DNA of 11,023 nucleotides from Candidatus Cloacimonadota bacterium (GTDB taxonomy: Bacteria; Cloacimonadota; Cloacimonadia; Cloacimonadales; TCS61), in assembly GCA_011372345.1 (NCBI GenBank), contig DRTC01000402.1, positions 1 to 11,023 on the forward strand. Direction: 5' to 3'. Of this stretch, positions 1 through 7,612 are shown in pieces. The notes under the pieces are model-generated. The model searched no databases and was not told the origin of the DNA. It saw only the letters and a list, made by a program, of their open reading frames with translations. A program made the translations under genes and the position numbers. Each line of letters opens with the position of its first letter. The stretch's first letter is position 1.

Positions 1-3000
1 ATCTTTTCCATTCCACCCGATGAAATGTGGACCTTTGCTAAAATTATCGGAAGCAATCGTATTTACCAGTTGACCGCGAATATTGTAAATATCGAGATTC
101 ACGAAAGTGTCTTCCATCAGGTTGAAATCAATGGTAGTCGCAGAATTATTTCCGGTTCCGATGATAAATGGATTAGGGTAATTCCTTCCTAGAACCGTAT
201 TAAATTCCTGGATTTCATGATTGGAGGTCGAAGTCAAATCAGGTGCAATTCCGGTTCTTTCAGGATTAGCTTTGAAGCACTGCCAGGCTATTTCCCCAAT
301 TGGTCGTTTATAATCCACCAGGACAAATGAATTCTGGTTGGGAATGATGATCTCTGGATCATCATCAGCATCAGCATAACCTATCGCTGGACTGACCTTG
401 AGAGTGTTTTCCAGGAAAAGCGGGAAATTAGCGGTTTCATTGCCGGTAATATCTACTGAGTGCAGGTAACCGTCATTATCCCCAAAAATAATATCGATAC
501 TTCCATTATTATCCATATCAGCAAGGATGGGAGTAGATTCGATGGCAACTCCGATATTAATCGGGAAATTATCGATGTCATTTCCCATATTATCGATGAC
601 ATAGAGCCAACCGCTGGAATTCCCGAAAATAATCTCGATCATATCATCATTGTTTAGATCAGCTGTAACTACCGAGGTTTTGATTTGTCCCTCAACTTCT
701 TTTTCAAAATTTAATGTTCCGTCATGGTTGATCGCGATCAATTTCTGTCCCAAAGTTCCAATCAGGATTTCAGGATCATCATCAGCATCGATATTGGTAA
801 TGATCGGACCATTCCAGGAACCTCCACCTAATGTATATGGAAAATTATCCAACATATTTCCATCAGAAGTTGAAATAGCGTTCAGAGTTCCGTTCATAGC
901 ATCACAAACAATATCGAGATGACCGTCTCCATTTAAATCTGCGATGGCTGGAGAACTCAAAACTCCGGCAGCCAGTGTTACCGGAAAATTACCATAATCA
1001 GTTCCGTCGGCATTCAGGACGATCGCTTTATTTCCGGTAAATGTGCAGGCAATGATCTCTTTTGAACCGTTTCCATCAACATCTGCGATCATAGGGCTTC
1101 CCTTGATCAATCCTCCAGCTGCATAATTGAATATTTCCGCTCCTGTATGATCGACAGCGATCAGTTGACTGCTTTCATTTCCAACAATGATCTCTAAATA
1201 ATTATCAGCATCGATATTGCCGACAGCAACAGCAGCACTGATATTTCCGCCAAGATCGACAGGAAAACCAGCAATTTCCTCTGTTCCATTGACATTTACA
1301 GCATGTAAAGTTCCGGTGTGATCTCCAAAAACGATTTCCATTTCCTCATCATTATTAATATCAATGATCAAACCGGAAGATGTAGAAGCTCCACCAACAT
1401 CAAAGGGCCAGCCTTCTTGAACAAGCGATAAACTGGCAACTAATTCCCGATCCACATTGTAAGGATATTCGGAAGACTGGTTTGAAGTCAGAGTAATGAT
1501 CAAAGTAATATCCATTTCATTCATATCTTCGGAAGTCTGGAACTGGAAAGGTTGATCATTATTCCAGATGGAAATTCCTCCGGCAATATCCGGCAGAATG
1601 GAAGTTCCCTGTAAAATTTCTACTTCCGGATTTTCACAGCTTAAAGTTGCTGTAACTCCGGTAGCATTTGCCCAGAATCCGGCAGCAAAATACCCGTTCT
1701 GGATCATAACAGTCAGTTGCAGAACTTCTCCCGGATTGGGAACACCATCACCATCTCCGTCTAATTCAATGAGATTATGGGCTTCGATGGTTAATTTTGG
1801 AATCAAGTCATACATGGTTGCCTGGAAGGCATTTACTCTTCCTGTTCCCAACAATCCGGCATAATCGGGATTTACCGTATCTATATAATCGGTTGTATTT
1901 TCTATCCTTGATCTCAGTTCAAGAGGAGTTAAATCAGAATGAATTGATTTTACCAGAGCAGCTACTCCGCAAACAATAGGAGAAGCCATGGAAGTACCCT
2001 GGTAACTTGCATATCCGTTATCAGCAATGATGGTTGACTTGATATTAACTCCCGGAGCACTGATATCTATAGGTTCTCCATAGTCGGAAAAATCTGCTTT
2101 GATATCGTTCTGGTCTGTGGCGGCAACACTTATCGCATTATCGCAATCAGCAGGATAATCCTGGTAATAGTCCGTATGCTCAGTATCTTCATTGCCGGCA
2201 GCACAGATAACTAAAGATCCTAATGCTGTTGCAGAATTGATGATATTATTTGCTGTTCCTCCGCTACCGGGACCACCCCAACTGCAGTTAATAATATCAG
2301 CTCCGGAATTCGCACAATACATAATACCGTTGTATCCATCCTGAACAAAACCGTAATCATAAGTAGTAGGAGCATGCCTTGATGAGATCAGTTTGACAAT
2401 CATAGAAGAACCGACAACTCCGATCCCATTGTCTCCAACAGCTCCGGCACAACCTGCTACATGAGTCCCATGATCGTTCTCCGGCCAATCCTGGTACGAG
2501 TCGTTATTATCTCCTCCAAAGAAATTATAACCGATAACATCATCGATTCTGCCGTTTCCGTCTTCATCAATGCCGTTACCTCCGGAAATAGTACCATTTT
2601 CCCAGTTGATCGTCATTCCGGCATCCAGTTCCGGTTGATTGATCCAGATATTGTCCATCAGGTCCGGATGGTTCCATTTAATTCCCGAATCAACAATACC
2701 AATCACAACTTCTTCATCTCCAACGGTATAATCCCAGGTTTCGGGACATTCGATCTTCGGCAAATGCCATTGCACTGGATAAGAAGGATCATTGGGAATA
2801 TGTCGTAGCCTGTTGATCGTTTCATATTCCGCATAAACAATGTTCGGATCATTTTGCAGGTTAGATAATGCTTCCTCAATATTGGAATTACTATCCAGAT
2901 GAATACGGTAAATATTCTGAATATAAACTCCTTCATTATTCCAATCCGGATTTTTTACAAAATCGATAAGCCTGCTCAGATCGACGAACCTGTATTGCTC

Positions 3001-3213
3001 AGCTAAACGATCAAAACTCTGAAGACCGGTTTTTACAATACCGTTTTTTATTTCAAAATTGAGGATTCCTTCCCTGTTTCCGACTGCTTCTTTTTCAAAA
3101 CAGGCAATGATTATTTTTTCCTGGAAATATTCGGGGATGAAAGGATCGCTACTTGCTGATAAAAAACCGCTACTGAAAGCGATCAATAACATTATAAAAA
3201 TTAAGCGTTTCAT
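1..3213 (-). CDS. Secreted subtilisin-like (S8) serine protease with FG-GAP/VCBS propeller and type IX-like sorting tail, 3' end beyond window
   Basis: The frame is open for 1071 codons and runs off the left edge without a stop. An AAGGAG site precedes the ATG. Residues 1-20 look like a signal peptide (hydrophobic core, then LSA). Residues about 25-145 look like a propeptide. The peptidase S8 domain spans about 150-450. The triad is Asp175 (GIVDSG), His248 (HGTHVAG) and Ser408 (GTSMASP), with oxyanion Asn341 (AAGN), so an active endoprotease is expected. Residues about 472-605 form a beta domain beginning with a DGDGDG loop. Eight Ca-binding-type DxDxD/DxNxD repeats follow, at about 618, 666, 711, 759, 807, 852, 898 and 946, consistent with an FG-GAP beta-propeller. 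From 1011 (NYPNPF) begins the sorting/FlgD-Ig-like module, cut at WNGKD. By comparison with the 936-residue neighbour, about 25-30 residues are missing. It is probably exported through the outer membrane by a type IX-like system. Substrate unknown. Confidence 0.93.
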   Translation of the reverse strand, partial: MKRLIFIMLLIAFSSGFLSASSDPFIPEYFQEKIIIACFEKEAVGNREGILNFEIKNGIVKTGLQSFDRLAEQYRFVDLSRLIDFVKNPDWNNEGVYIQNIYRIHLDSNSNIEEALSNLQNDPNIVYAEYETINRLRHIPNDPSYPVQWHLPKIECPETWDYTVGDEEVVIGIVDSGIKWNHPDLMDNIWINQPELDAGMTINWENGTISGGNGIDEDGNGRIDDVIGYNFFGGDNNDSYQDWPENDHGTHVAGCAGAVGDNGIGVVGSSMIVKLISSRHAPTTYDYGFVQDGYNGIMYCANSGADIINCSWGGPGSGGTANNIINSATALGSLVICAAGNEDTEHTDYYQDYPADCDNAISVAATDQNDIKADFSDYGEPIDISAPGVNIKSTIIADNGYASYQGTSMASPIVCGVAALVKSIHSDLTPLELRSRIENTTDYIDTVNPDYAGLLGTGRVNAFQATMYDLIPKLTIEAHNLIELDGDGDGVPNPGEVLQLTVMIQNGYFAAGFWANATGVTATLSCENPEVEILQGTSILPDIAGGISIWNNDQPFQFQTSEDMNEMDITLIITLTSNQSSEYPYNVDRELVASLSLVQEGWPFDVGGASTSSGLIIDINNDEEMEIVFGDHTGTLHAVNVNGTEEIAGFPVDLGGNISAAVAVGNIDADNYLEIIVGNESSQLIAVDHTGAEIFNYAAGGLIKGSPMIADVDGNGSKEIIACTFTGNKAIVLNADGTDYGNFPVTLAAGVLSSPAIADLNGDGHLDIVCDAMNGTLNAISTSDGNMLDNFPYTLGGGSWNGPIITNIDADDDPEILIGTLGQKLIAINHDGTLNFEKEVEGQIKTSVVTADLNNDDMIEIIFGNSSGWLYVIDNMGNDIDNFPINIGVAIESTPILADMDNNGSIDIIFGDNDGYLHSVDITGNETANFPLFLENTLKVSPAIGYADADDDPEIIIPNQNSFVLVDYKRPIGEIAWQCFKANPERTGIAPDLTSTSNHEIQEFNTVLGRNYPNPFIIGTGNNSATTIDFNLMEDTFVNLDIYNIRGQLVNTIASDNFSKGPHFIGWNGKD

Positions 3214-3247
3214 GTTTACTCCTTATTGTCTCTTTGATATTTTATCG

Positions 3248-3269
3248 TTACCAATCCCCCGATTGGTAA
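3248..3269 (-). promoter_or_regulatory. Perfect hairpin in the 5' leader of the S8 protease gene
   Basis: Nine-base arms TTACCAATC and GATTGGTAA flank a CCCC loop (GGGG on the mRNA strand). The hairpin lies downstream of the predicted promoter and ends about 34 bases before the protease ATG. It has no U-tract, so it is not an ordinary terminator. It may stabilise the leader or be a protein-binding palindrome; function is inferred only. Confidence 0.5.
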
Positions 3270-3293
3270 TGAATTAAAGTTTAGAAACTCACG

Positions 3294-3322
3294 ATTTTAA
3301 AAACTTGTGTAAAAACTGTAAA
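3294..3322 (-). promoter_or_regulatory. Predicted sigma70-type promoter for the S8 protease gene
   Basis: On the minus strand, a -35 box TTTACA (5 of 6 consensus) is followed by a 17-base spacer and a -10 box TAAAAT (5 of 6). Transcription would start near 3287, giving a leader of about 74 bases that includes the 3248-3269 hairpin and the AAGGAG ribosome site. It lies downstream of the terminator of the preceding gene, where a new promoter is needed. A near-palindrome at 3322-3340 abuts the -35 box and could be an operator. Confidence 0.55.
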
Positions 3323-3423
3323 TCAACTTGCCAGGTTGATATCTTGAATTCCCTGTATCGCTTTTGAAACAAGGTTTCGAGTTCATTTTCACAATTTGCA
3401 AAATTGTGCCAGCTTTTACACAA
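3305..3423. repeat. Nested palindrome cluster bounded by a 10-bp inverted repeat
   Basis: TTGTGTAAAA (3305-3314) and its exact reverse complement TTTTACACAA (3414-3423) bound a 119-bp segment. Inside are three further palindromes: ATCAACTTGCCAGGTTGAT (3322-3340, one imperfect pair), GAAAC-AAG-GTTTC (3366-3378) and CACAATTT-GCA-AAATTGTG (3390-3408). The arrangement resembles a small non-coding palindromic element, possibly MITE- or REP-like, or a structured RNA. No target-site duplication or transposase was recognised. It overlaps the predicted promoter of the protease gene. Confidence 0.4.
3390..3408. repeat. Palindrome, copy 1 of a repeated intergenic motif
   Basis: Perfect 8-base arms CACAATTT and AAATTGTG surround GCA. 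A related palindrome lies at 7588-7606. The two share the GCA centre and most arm bases and differ by a paired A/T swap that keeps the arms complementary. The bases just to the right are also similar (C-YA-SCTTT). Confidence 0.5.
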
Positions 3424-3532
3424 CCTCATTAACCGTGAGAAAAAAAAGATGTTCCGATCAGATAACCTTATTTTCTCCCTTTCCTTTTATGAGAATTGGG
3501 GCTTTAGTCCGGCAAAGACGGATGGGGTGGAA

Positions 3533-3584
3533 TAAAAAAAATAAGATACAGCCCGAAGCAAAAGCTAACGAAGCTGTATCTTAT
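3533..3584 (-). terminator. Rho-independent terminator of the 936-residue secreted protein gene
   Basis: Perfect 12-base arms ATAAGATACAGC (3541-3552) and GCTGTATCTTAT (3573-3584) surround a 20-base loop that can itself pair (AGC/GCT). Read on the minus strand, the stem is followed at once by a run of eight or so T (the A-run at 3534-3541). It lies 25 bases after the TAG stop of the gene to the right. This is a convincing intrinsic terminator and separates that gene from the protease gene downstream. Confidence 0.85.
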
Positions 3585-3609
3585 CTATAATTTACATGAT
3601 TTTGTGATA

Positions 3610-6420
3610 CTATTTAAGTAAGAGCATTTTCCTAGTGAGAACCTGTCCGTCTGTTATCAGTTTGTAGAAATAAATTCCGCTGGTTACAGTTTTATCACTA
3701 TTATCCCGACCATTCCAGTTATATTGAGTTAAACCGGATTCAACCACATCATTGACCAATGTTTTTACTAACTGACCTCTGACATTGTAAACCTGAATTG
3801 TAGCTTTACCTGTTGCCGGCATATTCAGATTGATAGTTGTGTTTGGATTAAATGGATTAGGATAGTTGGAGATAGAAAGGACATTATCTGGAGTTAATTC
3901 TTCTTCAATGCCTGTTGAATAACCTAAAGCAATGGATCTGATCATTACATTTCCGCTTGCTTCCATTACCCAGCTTCCGCTTTCATCTGTATAACTGTAT
4001 CCGGAACCGCTTGTATCTAAACCAATTGCAGAAAGTCCTGCCATTTCAAAAATTCCGACATAGTAACTTCCTGATTCGAAATCCGGTTGGTTTGCTTCCG
4101 GAATCGGAATCGTGTTCCATCCGGTACTTAAATCTGCTGCAGGATATACAAATTGGAAAAGCATAGTTCCGGGAACTCCACCATTATCATCCCAGGCTCT
4201 GATGATAACTTGACCTGTGTCATATTCATGAACATATACTCTGGCATGTGTCAATGTCCAACCTGTTGAACGACTATAATCCGGAGTAAATTTAACTGCC
4301 ATGCTATGAGTCAAACCCACATTATAACCTTCTTCACTTGTCCCGTCATCATGGTTGAATTCTTCTTCATCATCAGCAATAACATAATCAAAGGCAGGAG
4401 GATCATGCATTGCACCATCTGCTCCATCCCAGAGAGGAGTTACATTATAGTAATTGTTTGCACCGTGGATGGGAGAAGCATGTGTATATTCTTCAGCAGG
4501 ATCGATAGTATCGATCACTTCATAAGTTCCGTCGAATGTATCACAATGCCAGATATGATAGCCAGTAACCGGACGATCACGATCGTTTGTAACTTCAAAT
4601 GTTCTTCCGTCAGCAGCTGCGATATATCCGTGGATTAACCAATTGTAATCAAAATCACCACTGAGATCTTGCCAGCTGCCGAGGTTTGCATACAATCCGC
4701 CAACATTTGGTCCTGAATCATATCCAGCCGGGTAAGTGCTGGCATTTGGTTGGTTGATCTGGTAACCGATCCAATATTCCATTCCTGATTCAATTAAAAT
4801 AGGATCAGGTAAAGTAACCTGGTTCCAATCTTCAATAACAGGATTTGTTAAGGGAATTTCAACCTCCAGAGTAGAGGCATTGGAACCCGACCAGACTGTA
4901 ACTGTATAATCAGCAGTTACTTCAGCAGGATAGATCGTGACTTCAGTTAAAGAACCACCAACATAAGGCATCATCTCTGTTATAGTGAACCTGGTAGCAA
5001 CAGCCCATTCTCCGCCGTTTGTCAAGCCCAATGAACCTGCATATTCTCCATTATCATGTTGGATCCAACCTTCTTCTCCACCTTCTTCGGGTGCAGTCCA
5101 GGTAAGGTGAACGCTCTGATCAGCATTATTCGCTTCTGCTGTCAGATCTGTAACTCCAGCTCCGGGCCAGATTATGTTTGTTACAGTGAAATCGTCAATC
5201 ATGATTCCGGTTCCAATCGGTTCATCTCCATCAGATTGGAAATAAATACGGAAGATAGAATCTGTTCCTTCATACATATCATGTCCGTCCAAACGTCCAT
5301 CTAAAGTGTAAGATTCGACCATGGAAGACCAGATATCAGGTGCATCTGAATAAACATAATTTGGTGAGCCGTCATCAAAAGGATTGCTCATATAATACCA
5401 GGTCGAACCTCCATCAGGAGAAACTTCCCAACCAAAGAAATCAACTTCCGGGAAAGTATCGTTATCATCAAAGAAACCTTTAAGCATAAAATCAACATGT
5501 ATTTCACCAGCTTCCGGCATTGTGATGGGAGGAGATTCCAAATAATTAAGCATATTGATATTATATGTTCCCTGATCATTCTGGCAGATCATAGCATGAG
5601 TTGGAGAAGGAGCATCCCCGGGTTCACCCAGATACCAGATGTCTCCACCAACAGGAACGATACTTGTAAAAGTCATTCCCTGTTCATTACCATCATCAAA
5701 ATCATGGTTAAAATCACCAAGCGAGATATTATCAACAGCAAAACCAAACATACTGGCATCATCCTGGGTACAATAAGCAGGATCGGAAGCAAAAGCAAAA
5801 CGGATCATAACATCCTGTCCCGCATAAGCGGAAAGGTCAAAATCCGCTTCCTGCCAACCGGGACCAAATCCGCACCAGCCGGGGACATTAGGACCTTCAC
5901 CATGTTCAAATCCGAAACTATAAAGAGATTGATTTGTGTAAGCTGGAGTTCCATTTTCTAAAACAGTCCAACTCGTTCCACCATTGGTTGAAATTCTGAT
6001 ATTACATCCGTCCCAACCATCATAAGGTGGTTCTGCTCCTTCCGGTAGTTCACATCGATAAGTAAAATCAAAAGTTAGATGACCTCCTGTGGGAACAGTA
6101 ATTTCCGGAGTATCAAGAACAACATAAAGATGGTTGATATATCCACCAAGTTCTGGATCTCCCATCCACCAGGAAAGACCGGTTCCATCCGGTGTAATGA
6201 AATCATCGAGATGCCACATGGAAGCAGGCAGAGTACCATCATAATGAGTCCAACCACCCATTCCATCTTCAAAATCCTCTAAATAGACGACTACTTCATC
6301 CCTTAAAACATTTCTTGCTTTAAAAGCACTTTCTTGTGATTTTTGTTCGATAAAATTGCTGTCTGAAAAAAGACTCAAGACAAAAACCACGACCATTAAA
6401 CTAATAAATAGTTTCTTCAT
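3610..6420 (-). CDS. Secreted multidomain beta-sandwich protein with type IX-like C-terminal sorting domain
   Basis: 936 residues. Start chosen at 6420 because AGGAGGT sits four bases upstream and a signal peptide follows at once (MKKLFISLMVVVFVLSLF). A start at 6483 would add 21 charged residues before it and has no good ribosome site. Domains, from sequence style: MAM/choice-of-anchor-J-like at about 44-235 and again about 237-415. An Fn3-like domain begins near 422 (SVHLTWTAP). It appears split by a jelly-roll-like insert (about 451-602) and resumes at about 606-668 (GYHIWHC, NYYNVTPLWDG). A second jelly-roll-like module covers about 688-832. The sorting/FlgD-Ig-like tail runs 851-936 (SNYPNPFNPNTT, WNGRD, SGIYFYKL, KMLLLK). 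No catalytic motif was seen, so an adhesive or carbohydrate-binding surface role is possible but unproven. It lies 117 bases after gap. TTGACA on the minus strand at 6491-6496 could be a -35 box, but no good -10 follows. Confidence 0.9.
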   Translation of the reverse strand: MKKLFISLMVVVFVLSLFSDSNFIEQKSQESAFKARNVLRDEVVVYLEDFEDGMGGWTHYDGTLPASMWHLDDFITPDGTGLSWWMGDPELGGYINHLYVVLDTPEITVPTGGHLTFDFTYRCELPEGAEPPYDGWDGCNIRISTNGGTSWTVLENGTPAYTNQSLYSFGFEHGEGPNVPGWCGFGPGWQEADFDLSAYAGQDVMIRFAFASDPAYCTQDDASMFGFAVDNISLGDFNHDFDDGNEQGMTFTSIVPVGGDIWYLGEPGDAPSPTHAMICQNDQGTYNINMLNYLESPPITMPEAGEIHVDFMLKGFFDDNDTFPEVDFFGWEVSPDGGSTWYYMSNPFDDGSPNYVYSDAPDIWSSMVESYTLDGRLDGHDMYEGTDSIFRIYFQSDGDEPIGTGIMIDDFTVTNIIWPGAGVTDLTAEANNADQSVHLTWTAPEEGGEEGWIQHDNGEYAGSLGLTNGGEWAVATRFTITEMMPYVGGSLTEVTIYPAEVTADYTVTVWSGSNASTLEVEIPLTNPVIEDWNQVTLPDPILIESGMEYWIGYQINQPNASTYPAGYDSGPNVGGLYANLGSWQDLSGDFDYNWLIHGYIAAADGRTFEVTNDRDRPVTGYHIWHCDTFDGTYEVIDTIDPAEEYTHASPIHGANNYYNVTPLWDGADGAMHDPPAFDYVIADDEEEFNHDDGTSEEGYNVGLTHSMAVKFTPDYSRSTGWTLTHARVYVHEYDTGQVIIRAWDDNGGVPGTMLFQFVYPAADLSTGWNTIPIPEANQPDFESGSYYVGIFEMAGLSAIGLDTSGSGYSYTDESGSWVMEASGNVMIRSIALGYSTGIEEELTPDNVLSISNYPNPFNPNTTINLNMPATGKATIQVYNVRGQLVKTLVNDVVESGLTQYNWNGRDNSDKTVTSGIYFYKLITDGQVLTRKMLLLK

Positions 6421-6424
6421 TCTA

Positions 6425-6431
6425 ACCTCCT
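6425..6431 (-). promoter_or_regulatory. Ribosome binding site that fixes the start at 6420
   Basis: AGGAGGT on the minus strand is followed by TAGA and ATG. The same GGAGGTTAGAATG string precedes the fba gene. Its presence decides against the longer in-frame start at 6483. Confidence 0.8.
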
Positions 6432-6537
6432 GTAATTTTTCTTTTCTATTTATTTTCTTCACTTCGGTAAAAACTCTTTTCACCCTATTTTGTCAAACAC
6501 TTTTCTTATTATTATTAAAACTTTATTTCCGCATTTT

Positions 6538-7536
6538 TTATTCCAGAGCGGACATATATTTCATAAGATCAACTATCCGGCAGGAATATCCCCATTCATT
6601 ATCATACCAGCTGAGAAGTTTCACCAGGTTGCCATTCACCATTGTGACTTTGGAATCAAAGATGGATGAATGCGGATTTCCAATAATATCAGTTGAAACA
6701 AGCGGTGTTTCGGAATACTCGAGAATATCTTTCAAATAAGTTTCAGATGCTTCTTTTATGAATTGGTTCACTTCTTCAATCGATGTTTCTCTATCCAAAG
6801 TGATAGTAACATCTACCAGTGAACCATTCGGAGTCGGAACCCTGACAGCCATTCCGTCGATCTTACCGGAAAGATCGGGAATGACTTTCCCGGTGGCAGC
6901 TGCAGCTCCTGTTGTTGTCGGAATAATGTTCAGAGCAGCAGCTCTGGCTCTTCTCAGATCTTTATGAGGAAAATCAAGAATGCGTTGGTCGCTGGTATAG
7001 GAATGGATGGTTGTCATAAAAGCTGATTTAACTTTAAATTTATCGGTAATTACTTTCATCACGGGAGCCAGACAATTTGTCGTGCAGGATGCATTGGATA
7101 CTATTTTATGTTCAGGTTTCAGAGTTTCATGATTAACTCCCATGACGATAGTAGCGTCAACTTTATCTTTTGCCGGAGCGGAAATGACCACTTTTTTTGC
7201 TCCTGCAGTAAGATGTTTGGAAGCACCTTCTTTTGATCTGAAAATCCCGGTAGATTCGATAACTGTATCGATTTTCATTTCTTTCCAGGGAAGATTTTCC
7301 GGTTGTTTTTCAGATAAAATCTGAATTTCCTTTCCGTTCACGATCAGCAGACTGTCACTTGTTTTTACATCATATTTGTAAATTCCGTGAACAGAATCAT
7401 ATTTCAGAAGATGAGCAAGTGTTTTTGCATCTGTAATGTCATTAATAGCGACGATATTGAATTCTTTCTCTTCAAATAAAGCCCGGAAGACGAGTCTTCC
7501 AATTCTGCCAAAACCATTAATGGCAATGTTTTTCAT
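6538..7536 (-). CDS. gap: Glyceraldehyde-3-phosphate dehydrogenase (type I)
   Basis: 332 residues, the usual length. It oxidises glyceraldehyde 3-phosphate with NAD+ and phosphate to 1,3-bisphosphoglycerate in cytoplasmic glycolysis and runs in reverse in gluconeogenesis. The N-terminal Rossmann motif is INGFGRIGR (6-14), and Asp33 in IND fits preference for NAD over NADP. The catalytic motif SNASCTTNCLAP gives nucleophile Cys151, with His178 in HSYTSDQ as general base. The C-terminal SWYDNEWGYS signature is present near 309-318. GGAGG lies five bases upstream of the ATG. It follows fba after 76 bases and is probably cotranscribed with it. No truncation or missing catalytic residue was seen. 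Confidence 0.97.
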   Translation of the reverse strand: MKNIAINGFGRIGRLVFRALFEEKEFNIVAINDITDAKTLAHLLKYDSVHGIYKYDVKTSDSLLIVNGKEIQILSEKQPENLPWKEMKIDTVIESTGIFRSKEGASKHLTAGAKKVVISAPAKDKVDATIVMGVNHETLKPEHKIVSNASCTTNCLAPVMKVITDKFKVKSAFMTTIHSYTSDQRILDFPHKDLRRARAAALNIIPTTTGAAAATGKVIPDLSGKIDGMAVRVPTPNGSLVDVTITLDRETSIEEVNQFIKEASETYLKDILEYSETPLVSTDIIGNPHSSIFDSKVTMVNGNLVKLLSWYDNEWGYSCRIVDLMKYMSALE

Positions 7537-7587
7537 TTATACCTCCGATTTGGTTTTTTTTTATAAAGTTCTAAAAAGTCCGAAATT

Positions 7588-7606
7588 CACATTTTGCAAA
7601 AATGTG
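7588..7606. repeat. Palindrome, copy 2 of a repeated intergenic motif, between fba and gap
   Basis: Perfect 8-base arms CACATTTT and AAAATGTG surround GCA. On the minus strand it forms a hairpin 7 bases after the fba stop. It lacks an immediate T-tract, so it is not a standard terminator. It could set processing or relative expression of fba and gap, or be a copy of a dispersed palindromic element (compare 3390-3408). Confidence 0.5.
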
Positions 7607-7612
7607 CTACCT

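Noticed and set aside
650..922. Plus-strand open frames opposite the S8 protease, including those at 1568-1864 and 2461-2808
   Set aside because: They are antisense to a continuous well-conserved protein with clear motifs and show no family features or ribosome sites.
612..970. DNA-level tandem repeat suggested by recurring 'atcatcagcatc' style strings in the protease gene
   Set aside because: These are codons of repeated Ca-loop Asp-rich motifs in the encoded propeller, not a separate DNA repeat.
3396..3590. Plus-strand open frame of 64 codons in the intergenic region
   Set aside because: It starts with TTG inside a palindrome, has no ribosome site, and runs through the minus-strand terminator hairpin. 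The protein has no recognisable pattern.
5497..5961. Plus-strand open frame of 154 codons opposite the 936-residue protein
   Set aside because: Antisense to a convincing beta-sandwich coding region; composition is what a mirrored frame would give and there is no recognisable domain.
6421..6483. N-terminal extension of the 936-residue secreted protein from an upstream ATG at 6483
   Set aside because: The extension is charged, would bury the signal peptide, lacks a good ribosome site, and a strong AGGAGGT site directly precedes the ATG at 6420.
6484..6537. Promoter for the secreted protein gene based on TTGACA at 6491-6496 (minus)
   Set aside because: The -35 match is perfect but the 16-18 base spaced -10 positions read TTTTTA or similar, so it was kept only as a remark in the gene entry.
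7588..7606. Hairpin between fba and gap as a rho-independent terminator
   Set aside because: No T-run follows the stem on the transcribed strand, the stem is A+T-rich, and gap lies directly downstream with a good ribosome site, so read-through is expected.
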